Origin: Acidobacteriota bacterium
GTDB lineage: Bacteria > Acidobacteriota > Terriglobia > Terriglobales > Acidobacteriaceae
Length of the DNA: 12,690 nt
Assembly: GCA_021810735.1 (NCBI GenBank)
Contig: JAJZIF010000057.1
Location: 1 to 12,690 of the forward strand
Direction: 5' to 3'
Position 1 is the first letter of the stretch. Every line of letters begins with the position of its first letter. Positions 1 to 6,201 of the stretch are shown here, in pieces. Made by a program: the position numbers and the translations under genes. The notes beneath the pieces are model-generated. The model did no database searches. It had not been told where the DNA came from and saw only the letters and a list, made by a program, of their open reading frames with translations.

Positions 1-1
1 C

Positions 2-73
2 ATCGTGGCCCTGCGGTGCTGCCATCTCAACGGCCAATTCGAGGATTACTGGGAGGGTCGCCGGGCCGCATGA
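2..73 (+). CDS. C-terminal end of an unidentified protein, possibly a transposase (partial)
   Basis: Twenty-three codons are open from the left edge to a TGA at 71-73. The peptide reads ALRCCHLNGQFEDYW near its middle. This resembles the tail I associate with ISKra4-type transposases (an L-R-x-x-x-L-x-G-x-[WF]-[ED]-x-[YF]-W pattern), but the similarity is recalled, not computed. The stop falls 35 bp before the left end of the IS4-type element, so if real it is debris from an older insertion. Too little is present to assign function. Confidence 0.35.
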   Translation: MVALRCCHLNGQFEDYWEGRRAA

Positions 74-107
74 TTCCCACTTTTATGTCGCGCACCCCTT
101 TGCCATG

Positions 108-128
108 CCAGGACTTTCCTCAGAATTT
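108..128 (+). repeat. Left terminal inverted repeat of the IS4-type element
   Basis: It starts CCAGGA and ends TTTCCTCAGAATTT, with one variable base between. The reverse complement of 1488-1508 matches it at 20 of 21 positions. It overlaps the transposase stop codon. Confidence 0.8.
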
Positions 129-1387
129 TTCGCCCTGCCAGCCGAGCAGGAGGTCCATCTGTAAACTTGGCGGGGTTTGTTGCAGCGGATTGAAGCTGGT
201 TCCAGACAGAATTCGCTTGATTCCATCGGCCAGGGCATAGAAGCGGAAGGGCGGAATACCGAAGAAGCGCTGGGAGATGATCAGCAGCTTCTCGCAGAGG
301 ATGCGCAGCTTCATCTGCTGCCTCGGGAAGGTCGCGGCAAAGTAGGCCGCCGCCGTGACCAGCACAACCAGGTTCTTCAATCGCCGATACTTCATCACCC
401 GGATGTCCTCCAGGTTATGGCTCTGTTTAAGGAAGCGAAAAGTCTCCTCAATTTTCCAGCGTGTCAGGTAGATTTGGGCGATCCACCATAGCGATTGCGA
501 GTCCCGCGCTCCTTTCAGCGCGTTGGTCAGCAGCAGCATCGGTTCTTCTCCGAATCCAGCCACCACCAGGTCCAGGGGTTCGTCGCGCCCGAGGAGGCGA
601 ATCGGCTCCTCGCCATAACGCAAGTCATAGATCTTCTCTTGTCCGTCCTGAATCTTGATGACTCGCGCCCGATGGCGCAGCCGGCATTTGCACCCAAGCT
701 CGGCCACACTGCGTTGGAGATGGTCTCTGCCGATGACGAAGCGTTTCCCCGTGGAGCGGATGACGAAGCGTTCGTGCCGGTCCAGCAAGGGTTCCAACAG
801 CTTCTTGCGGTCGCCGCCGCGGTCCATGGTCCAGATGCCGCGGCCCCCGGTGTAGGCCCGGACCTGATCGACGCCAGAGAGGACTTCCGCATCTTAGCCG
901 GTGAAATCCCTGGCCTCCGCCGAATACAGCTTCTGATAAAGCGGCAGGATTTCACTGCCATTCACCTCGGCCCCGGTGATGGCGCACAGCCAGTAGCCCG
1001 CATGCACCTGGCCGGTGCTGCCGTCGTGGATCGGGGCCAGGTACTCCATCTTCCGGGCATACTCTTTGCGAATGTCGCTCAGGGCCAGGTACAGCACGGT
1101 GTTGTGCTCCACGCGCTGGCTGGTCATGCTGGCCAACTGCGAAGTCAGTTCCGCTTCCAATTTCGCCGTCTTCAGATTGCGGGACAGACGGTCCTCCGTC
1201 TTGATGAGGGGAATCTCTTCTTTTAGACTGCGGGCGATGCTGCTCAATTTCACATCCTGGCTGGCCTGGATGCCGAACAGCATCTGCGCAACGAACTTCT
1301 CCAGCGGCCGACTGAGCCCGCCGCATAGCTCGGTGGAGACTTCGTCAACTGCGCTTTCAGTCGCGAACGTAGTTTGCTATCTTGCAT
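120..1387 (-). pseudogene. IS4-family DDE transposase, broken by a frameshift and a nonsense codon
   Basis: The reading begins at ATG 1387-1385 (MQDSKLRSRLKAQ). Near position 1350 it must shift frame to continue as VDEVSTELCGGLSRPLEKF. The shifted frame then runs through EYARKMEYLAPIHDGS and AGYWL to an in-frame TAA at 896-894. The same frame resumes directly after the TAA with a GRGIWTMDRGGDR stretch, whose aspartate is the second D of the DDE triad. It ends with YLTRWKIEETFRFLK, an exact Y-x2-R-x3-E-x6-K signature of IS4 enzymes. The stop is a point change: both sides are in one frame and collinear with the family. The 5' shift looks like loss of a single base. The restored product would be about 420 residues, normal for this group. 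Two independent lesions make activity very unlikely. Confidence 0.85.
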
Positions 1388-1487
1388 CTGGGGACGCCTC
1401 CGGGATAGTCAGGATTTCTCGCAAAAAACCCTGCTATCACCGATTTCGTCCCCTGCCGCTTCTTTGCGTTTGCCCGATTCAGCACTC

Positions 1488-1508
1488 AAATTCTGAGGAA
1501 ACTCCTGG
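1488..1508 (-). repeat. Right terminal inverted repeat of the IS4-type element
   Basis: It begins AAATTCTGAGGAAA and ends TCCTGG on the plus strand. It pairs with 108-128 with one mismatch. It lies about 100 bp upstream of the apparent transposase start, the usual arrangement for a single-ORF IS. Confidence 0.8.
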
Positions 1509-1688
1509 TATTTGCTGCAACGTCATTTTTACGAAGGAGATATTTACGACATAGCAGTGGGGCCAGAAGCGCCTGTCAATCAACGCCTGTGTGAGATGGC
1601 TAAACATCGCACGCCTTCTTTAGTTTTTTTGAGAAACGCCGGACATAATCTATCAATAGGCGGAATTATTTCTCGAATACGCAAAATA
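1509..1688. other. Intergenic stretch between the IS element and the first operon promoter
   Basis: I see no convincing gene here. A plus-strand frame is open across the IS boundary to a TAA near 1687 and contains GTG at about 1557 (MGPEAPVNQRLCEMAKHR onward, 44 codons). An AAGGAG stretch lies well upstream of that GTG. The peptide resembles nothing I recognise. An AT-rich stretch (roughly 1665-1700) leads into the promoter described next. Confidence 0.4.
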
Positions 1689-1731
1689 TAAAATATCAGA
1701 CTTGACATGCCAATAGCGGACAGATTACAGT
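1689..1731 (+). promoter_or_regulatory. Sigma-70-type promoter upstream of the dead SDR and the epimerase-MFS-dgoA-dgoK-GH31 operon
   Basis: A consensus -35 TTGACA (1702-1707) is followed after exactly 18 nt by TACAGT (1726-1731) as the -10. The flank AAATATCAGAC precedes the -35. The same two hexamers, the same 18-nt spacer and nearly the same upstream flank occur on the minus strand before the intact SDR at 9597-9637. About 17 of 21 positions match around the -35, whereas the spacers differ. That makes a conserved promoter with a possible regulator site more likely than chance. The promoter now drives, through the dead SDR, the plus-strand operon beginning near 2144. Confidence 0.6.
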
Positions 1732-1810
1732 CTTCGATATTCCACGGAGAATCTTTCTGTGCGCAAACAGAGGCGAAATCCGGCCCTAAGAATGATCGTC
1801 ATTTCGCAGC

Positions 1811-2156
1811 ATGGATGTACTTTACAACCCCATCCCTTTTGCAGTTCAGCATGGGCACCGTTACTGGAAGCATCCAGGACATGATTTGCGCGGCGATGCC
1901 AAACACCAATGTGCGGGCAACCAACCGAAGCTACGGAGACACATTCGATCTTCGCTACGAAATGTTCTGGAGAGTGTCAGGCTTCGTAATCGCGCGAGAG
2001 TGGAATGTGCGAAGAAATCCCTCAGAATTGTTAGGGACGCAGGGAGATATGGCGAACCTCGCATTGGTTCTCAATCGGGAGAGCCACTCTTTTATTAGCG
2101 GCGGCACTTATGTTGCCCATGACGATGCAAACACTGGCCACAAATGGCTGGACTAG
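1811..2156 (+). pseudogene. Remnant of a short-chain dehydrogenase/reductase gene, internally deleted and frameshifted
   Basis: The last 40 or so codons clearly match the C-terminus of an SDR: LLGTQGDMANLALVL, then SFISGGTYVAHDD and KWLD before a TAG at 2154-2156. The intact SDR of this window reads RLGTPEDVAKLALFL, then SFITGGTYVIDGG and RWRD. Upstream, MDVLYN (1811, another frame) resembles its IDILYN. FSMGTVT with a following NTNVRAT in the C-terminal frame may correspond to its FSSVVDIT and AVNTKG region; this part is weaker. The Rossmann glycine motif, the catalytic Ser-Tyr-Lys segment and about 80 central residues are missing, so no enzyme can be made. The remnant lies directly after a good promoter, and its stop overlaps the start of the next gene. 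It was therefore probably the original first gene of the operon. Confidence 0.6.
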
Positions 2157-3232
2157 CGATGGGGCGTTATGCGAACTCGGCCTGGGAACGAAACTATGGA
2201 TGCCGATTGCGAGAGTTCATCTTTCGCGGACATCGTTGCATCACCCTGGAGAACGAGAAGATTCGCGTCCTCGTGGCGGCTGACAAAGGCACCGACATTT
2301 TGGAATTTCTCTGGAAACCCTCCGATGTGGATGTTTTATGGCATTCGCCAACGGGTCTTCGTCATGTAGTTGTGGGGAAAAGCAGCCCTCGACCGGAGGG
2401 CGATTTCCGCGACCACTTTGCCGGTGGCTGGTATGAGATGTTGCCGAACGGTCCGGAACCATGCACTCACAGAGGCGCAAGCTGGGGCAATCACGGAGAG
2501 TCCACGTTGTTGCCATGGAGCTACACAGTTCTTCAAGACGATGTTGAGAAGATTGGCGTACGCTTTGAAGTCCGACTGACGCGCATCCCACTGCAGGTAG
2601 AAAAGACGATGTGGCTGCGCCGACAGAGCGGCACTCTCACGATCGAAGAAACGATCACCAATTTCGGTGCGCAGACAGTTGAGGCGCTGTGGGGCCAGCA
2701 TCCCACCCTGGGCTGGCCATTTCTGGACGAAAATTGCCGTATCTATCTACCGACCTGCAGTGCGGCCACGGGAGCGGAAGTCCCCCTCGGTGCGCGTCTC
2801 GCCGCCAAACAACGTGGCGATTGGCCGTGGCTGTTGGATGGAAACGGACGGAAGATCGATTTGTCTGCGATGCCCGCGCCAGAAGTAAAAAGTCACGATT
2901 TCGTCCGGCTGACGGGCTTTGAGCAGGGCTGGTTTGCCATCGTGAATCCAGAGCTTAAAGTTGGATGGGCGCTCAAGTGGGACGCTAAGAAATTTCCCGT
3001 ACTGGGCTTCTGGCAGCTTTACCGGGGTGGAAACGGATATCCGTGGTATGGAATGCATTATTTGGCCGCACTGGAGCCGGCGAACGATTTGCCCAGTTTG
3101 GCCCGTGCGGTCGAGCGTGGAACCGCAACTATACTGCACCCCGGAGCCACGACGTCTGCGACGTGGGAAGCAACGGCATTTGACCGGCCGCTCGAGGTGC
3201 ACGAGATTCGAGCGAATGGAGAGGTCCTTTGA
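2144..3232 (+). CDS. Aldose 1-epimerase-like protein (DUF4432/galactose mutarotase-like fold)
   Basis: The 362-residue product has the features of the beta-sandwich mutarotase-like family. These are a conserved N-terminal part (LENEKIRVLVAADKGTDI, residues 35-52), then SPTGL, then HFAGGWYEMLPNGP (91-104), GNHGES (115-120) and a WGQHPTLGWPFL segment in the middle. No signal peptide is seen, so it is probably cytoplasmic. Members with this pattern are annotated as DUF4432 or aldose epimerases; most are uncharacterised. The likely role is anomer interconversion, or binding, of the sugar degraded by this operon. The start is uncertain: ATG 2144 lies inside the SDR remnant and has no clear ribosome site, while the in-frame ATG at 2159 begins MGRYANSAW and avoids the overlap. 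The gene ends by overlapping the transporter start by 4 nt, so the two are probably translationally coupled. Confidence 0.75.
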   Translation: MAGLAMGRYANSAWERNYGCRLREFIFRGHRCITLENEKIRVLVAADKGTDILEFLWKPSDVDVLWHSPTGLRHVVVGKSSPRPEGDFRDHFAGGWYEMLPNGPEPCTHRGASWGNHGESTLLPWSYTVLQDDVEKIGVRFEVRLTRIPLQVEKTMWLRRQSGTLTIEETITNFGAQTVEALWGQHPTLGWPFLDENCRIYLPTCSAATGAEVPLGARLAAKQRGDWPWLLDGNGRKIDLSAMPAPEVKSHDFVRLTGFEQGWFAIVNPELKVGWALKWDAKKFPVLGFWQLYRGGNGYPWYGMHYLAALEPANDLPSLARAVERGTATILHPGATTSATWEATAFDRPLEVHEIRANGEVL

Positions 3233-4464
3233 AAAGAAGTCTCGTAGATCTGCGGTGGTGGGTCGTCGGCTTGCTGCTGATCGCGACTGTTCTGAATTAT
3301 GTCGATCGCCAGAGTCTTTCGATTCTCGCGACCACTATTCAACGCGCGTTTGGCATGAGCGACATCTCATACGGGCATGTAGTTTCTGTATTTCTATTTG
3401 CGTATTCCGCCGCCTACGCTGTCACTGGGCCCTTTTGCGATAAGCTCGGCGTGCGAGTGAGTATGACCGTTTTGATTGTGGTCTGGTCTCTCGCAGAGTT
3501 GATCCCTTTCTTCGCCCATACCACCGTCATGCTGGGCTTTGGACGATTGTTATTGGGCGTGGGCGAGGCGGGTGTATGGGTCGTGGGACCAAAGGTGGTC
3601 AGTGAGCTTTTTGCCGCGGAAGATCGAGCGCTGGCGATCGGCATCTATACCGCGGGGGCAACGCTTGGCGCGATGATCGCACCGCCGCTGATCGCTTCCC
3701 TTACCAACGCCCTTGGCTGGCGGTCAGTGTTTCTCGCAACCGGCCTCGCCGGCTTGTGCTGGGTTGCACCGTGGCTCCTGCTCTATCGTACGTCGTCTCC
3801 ATCCTCGCCGTGCCGTGCGAACGCAACGAAAATGCAGTCGGCCTGGCGCGTCATCCTGCAAAGTCGCAATCTATGGTTACTGCTCTTTGCCAGGATGCTG
3901 ACAGATCCCGTCTGGTATTTCTATCTATTCTGGTATCCAAAGTACCTGAACGATCACAGACATTTGTCTTTGGGCCGGGTAGGGCATACGGTGTGGATCG
4001 TATATTTTGCCGCTGACCTGGGATCGGTGCTTGGCGGGTGGATATCCGGACAGGTCATCCGCGCCGGAGTGCGAACCTTGCAAGCACGCCAACTGGTAAT
4101 GACAGCCGCTGCGGTCCTGTTGCCGTTGAGTCCATTGGTGTATTTTCTATCGTCGTTCCCGGCTGGGTTGATCGTCGCAAGCATCATCGCGTTTGCTCAT
4201 ATGACATGGCTGATCACCTTGTCCGCCGCGTTGGTTGACCTGTTCCCCAGCGAACAAATCGCAACCGCGTTCGGGTTCGTCGCCGCGGGAAGCGGACTCG
4301 GTGGACTGTTGTCAACGGAGATCATCGCTCACAGTGTCGCCCACGCAGGATTCATGCCGGCTTTTTTGGCGATGGGATGTCTTCATCCATTGGCGCTGTT
4401 CTTGATTTGGAACCTGCGGAAAGGCGGACAGGGAAATATGAACCCATCAACGGTGTATGCATGA
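3229..4464 (+). CDS. MFS transporter, anion:cation symporter type (sugar-acid uptake)
   Basis: A 411-residue membrane protein with about 12 hydrophobic segments. Major facilitator hallmarks are NYVDRQ after helix 1 (residues 23-28), the motif-A-like DKLGVR loop between helices 2 and 3 (71-76), GRLLLGVGEAG (105-115) and WRSVF after helix 5. The stretch ARMLTDPVWYFYLFWYPKYL (221-240) is typical of the hexuronate/galactonate/glucarate (ExuT, DgoT, GudP) branch, so an acidic sugar with proton symport is the best guess; the exact substrate cannot be read. The start is TTG at 3229, sharing TTGA with the stop of the epimerase gene, and a GGAGAGG site lies about 5 nt upstream. Its end overlaps the aldolase start as ATGA. 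It is the only transporter in the window. Confidence 0.85.
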   Translation: MKRSLVDLRWWVVGLLLIATVLNYVDRQSLSILATTIQRAFGMSDISYGHVVSVFLFAYSAAYAVTGPFCDKLGVRVSMTVLIVVWSLAELIPFFAHTTVMLGFGRLLLGVGEAGVWVVGPKVVSELFAAEDRALAIGIYTAGATLGAMIAPPLIASLTNALGWRSVFLATGLAGLCWVAPWLLLYRTSSPSSPCRANATKMQSAWRVILQSRNLWLLLFARMLTDPVWYFYLFWYPKYLNDHRHLSLGRVGHTVWIVYFAADLGSVLGGWISGQVIRAGVRTLQARQLVMTAAAVLLPLSPLVYFLSSFPAGLIVASIIAFAHMTWLITLSAALVDLFPSEQIATAFGFVAAGSGLGGLLSTEIIAHSVAHAGFMPAFLAMGCLHPLALFLIWNLRKGGQGNMNPSTVYA

Positions 4465-5105
4465 GCAGGCAAGCAGTGCTGGCCGCTCTGGAAGAGACCC
4501 GATTGATCGCCATTATGCGCGGAGACTTCCGGAATCGTGAAGTTCCGCTGGTCGAGACTCTGCTGGCGGGCGGAGTAACGGTGGTTGAGGTCTCGACAGT
4601 TTCGCCAAACTACCAGTCCAGCATCCAGCGTATCGCGAATGCGTTCGCCGGTCGAGTGCACATCGGTGCTGGGACCATTCTCACCGTGCGACATGTTGCA
4701 GAGACCGCGGATGCGGGCGCTACGTTCCTTGTTTCGCCGAATATGAAGCCAGACGTTATAGCTGCATCCCGAAAGCATCACATGGCCTCGTTTCCAGGCG
4801 CGTACACGCCTACCGAGGTATTACAAGCCATCGAGGAAGGCGCGGATGCGGTCAAGCTGTTTCCGGCAAACGCTCTTGGACCAGGATACGTGAAGGCCCT
4901 GCGCGGACCATTGCCTTCTGTGCGCCTGATTCCCACGGGAGGGATCAGCCTGGAAAATATAAACGAATATTTGAATACAGGCGCCTGGGCGGTTGCCGTT
5001 GGCTCAGAGTTGGTGCGTGCCGCGGAGGTACAAACCGGCGATTGGGGGCAACTTCAAAAACGCGCTCAAAGCTTTGCACAAGCAGCGAGGAGGTCGCATG
5101 GCTGA
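4461..5105 (+). CDS. dgoA: 2-dehydro-3-deoxy-6-phosphogalactonate/gluconate aldolase (KDPGal/KDPG aldolase)
   Basis: A 214-residue class I aldolase, the usual length for the Eda/DgoA family. The Schiff-base lysine is K132 in AVKLFPAN, the catalytic glutamate is E43 in VVEVS, and GAGT and PTGGI supply carboxylate and phosphate contacts. It cleaves 2-keto-3-deoxy-6-phospho-sugar acids to pyruvate and glyceraldehyde 3-phosphate. The segment after E43 (STVSPNYQSSI) and the LGPGYVKALRGPLP stretch look more like DgoA than Eda, and the following kinase gene supports the galactonate assignment. Still, the gluconate epimer cannot be excluded. I chose the start at 4461 because it overlaps the transporter stop as ATGA and gives a normal-length protein; an in-frame ATG at 4377 would add 28 residues encoded inside the transporter gene. 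The 3' end overlaps the kinase by 8 nt. Confidence 0.88.
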   Translation: MSRQAVLAALEETRLIAIMRGDFRNREVPLVETLLAGGVTVVEVSTVSPNYQSSIQRIANAFAGRVHIGAGTILTVRHVAETADAGATFLVSPNMKPDVIAASRKHHMASFPGAYTPTEVLQAIEEGADAVKLFPANALGPGYVKALRGPLPSVRLIPTGGISLENINEYLNTGAWAVAVGSELVRAAEVQTGDWGQLQKRAQSFAQAARRSHG

Positions 5106-6084
5106 AGAAACCGCCCTTTTCTGCGTGGACATGGGGACCACGCGAACGCGCGTCTGGCTTACCCGCGGGGCGCAGGTGTATGCACTCCTGGTGCGGGATT
5201 TCGGCGTGCGCGATGCCACGCGTGGGCTGAATTTGCAAAGCACGTTGATCGATCTGCTGGATGAAACAGCGATGGTAGCAGGACTGAACGGGAACGGAAA
5301 CACCAATAGAAAAGTTGCCGCTGCTGGCATGATTAGCTCGGCGCAAGGTCTGCTGGAAGTTCCGCATGTGCTTGCGCCCGCCGGTGCGGACGCGTTGGCC
5401 GCCAGCGTCAGAAGAATTTTCCTGGGCCCAAACGACCAATATGAACTCTCCGTGATTCCCGGAGTACGCACCAGAAGCGGAACCAGTACCGTCGCCGAAA
5501 TTTTGAAATCCGATATTATGCGCGGAGAGGAAACCCTGTGCGTGGGCTTGATAAGCCTTGGACTTCTGCGCCCGGAAGAGGCGGTTTTGAACCTGGGTTC
5601 GCATTGGAAATGGATATGGCTGGATGCCAGCGCGCGCGTTGCCAGCAGCCGCACCTTTCTGACCGGTGAAATGATTCATGCCATTCAGTCCCACACGTTG
5701 CTGACCTCCGCTCTACCGCAAAAATCGCCAACAGCGCTCGATGAAGAATGGCTGGCACTGGGCGCTGCCGAAGCACGCAGGTCGGGGCTGAGCCGTGCGC
5801 TCTTCTGCGTGCGTTTGCTGCAGCAGGCCAACCGCGGAACTGGAGACCAGCGATTGGCATTTCTTTATGGAGCTTTTCTCGAAGTGGAGGCTGAAATGCT
5901 GCGAAAGGCAAAAATACTGCAAAACGTGCGGTCGCTCTGCATTGTGGGAACACCCGCATTGGCTGAAGCCTGGAAAGCCCGACTGGATAAGGAAGGCATT
6001 ACCGCGAATGTCCTCGAAGAGGCGCAACGCGATGCGGCATATCTGGCCGGACTGAGAAAGATTGTCGCTTCCAAGGTCTGCTAA
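5098..6084 (+). CDS. dgoK: 2-dehydro-3-deoxygalactonokinase (KDGal kinase)
   Basis: A 328-residue kinase of the DgoK family. It phosphorylates 2-keto-3-deoxy-galactonate with ATP, making the substrate of the aldolase encoded just before it. The N-terminal phosphate-binding motif is CVDMGTTRTRVWL (residues 9-21). Family landmarks follow: AAAGMISSAQGL, the VIPGVRT loop, SDIMRGEETLCVG in the middle, FLTGEM, and a C-terminal YLAGLRKI helix. It is somewhat longer than the Escherichia coli enzyme (about 290 residues). The ATG at 5098 has an excellent site, GAGGAGG, 5-6 nt upstream. It overlaps the aldolase stop by 8 nt, so the pair is likely coupled. An earlier in-frame ATG at 4993 lies deep in the aldolase gene and was rejected. 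Confidence 0.88.
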   Translation: MAEETALFCVDMGTTRTRVWLTRGAQVYALLVRDFGVRDATRGLNLQSTLIDLLDETAMVAGLNGNGNTNRKVAAAGMISSAQGLLEVPHVLAPAGADALAASVRRIFLGPNDQYELSVIPGVRTRSGTSTVAEILKSDIMRGEETLCVGLISLGLLRPEEAVLNLGSHWKWIWLDASARVASSRTFLTGEMIHAIQSHTLLTSALPQKSPTALDEEWLALGAAEARRSGLSRALFCVRLLQQANRGTGDQRLAFLYGAFLEVEAEMLRKAKILQNVRSLCIVGTPALAEAWKARLDKEGITANVLEEAQRDAAYLAGLRKIVASKVC

Positions 6085-6107
6085 CGGTACGTTCGCGAAC
6101 AGCGTTA
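6082..6107 (+). repeat. Nested palindrome right after the kinase gene
   Basis: TAACG (6082-6086, containing the kinase stop) pairs with CGTTA (6103-6107) around the perfect palindrome GTTCGCGAAC (6091-6100). There is no downstream T-run, so it is not a classic terminator. It sits in the 117-nt gap between kinase and glycosidase, the only sizeable gap in the operon. It could be an RNA processing or stability hairpin, or an operator, or it may be incidental. Confidence 0.35.
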
Positions 6108-6201
6108 ACAGATGGATGAGAGGGCCGCAGACACAAGACACAGATTCCGGCACAGGGGCACACCATACAAACAACATTGGGTTCTTAGGAAACGAGGAGA
6201 A

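Larger units (their letters stand above)
108..1508 (-). mobile_element. IS4-family insertion sequence, complete ends, dead transposase
   Basis: A 1401-bp element is delimited by 21-bp inverted repeats with one mismatch (108-128 and 1488-1508). Between them lies one minus-strand transposase reading frame filling most of the element, with its stop codon (120-122) inside the left repeat. Size, single ORF and the Y-x2-R-x3-E-x6-K motif of the transposase all fit the IS4 family. No clear target-site duplication is seen: the flanks CTTTGCCATG (left) and TATTTGCTGC (right) do not match. The insertion may be old, rearranged, or a product of recombination between copies. The transposase is disrupted, so the copy could move only if an intact relative supplied the enzyme. 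Confidence 0.8.

Noticed and set aside
495..1226. Plus-strand 243-codon open frame opposite the transposase
   Set aside because: It is antisense to a recognisable IS4 transposase with DDE/YREK motifs; the predicted peptide has no family features.
95..1520. Target-site duplication flanking the IS4-type element
   Set aside because: Flanks share only a TTTGC core at different distances from the repeats; no convincing direct repeat.
1557..1689. GTG-initiated 44-codon frame
   Set aside because: No family resemblance; it is open partly by chance in a stretch next to the IS end.
4377..4460. Upstream ATG extending the aldolase
   Set aside because: It would add 28 residues unrelated to the family from inside the MFS gene; the ATGA overlap at 4461 gives a standard-length protein.
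4945..5694. Minus-strand 249-codon open frame opposite dgoA/dgoK
   Set aside because: It is a shadow of the clear kinase gene, with no recognisable motifs.
6112..6201. Upstream ATG extending the GH31 protein
   Set aside because: It places a charged 30-residue leader before an obvious signal peptide; ATG 6202 has a good GAGGAG site.
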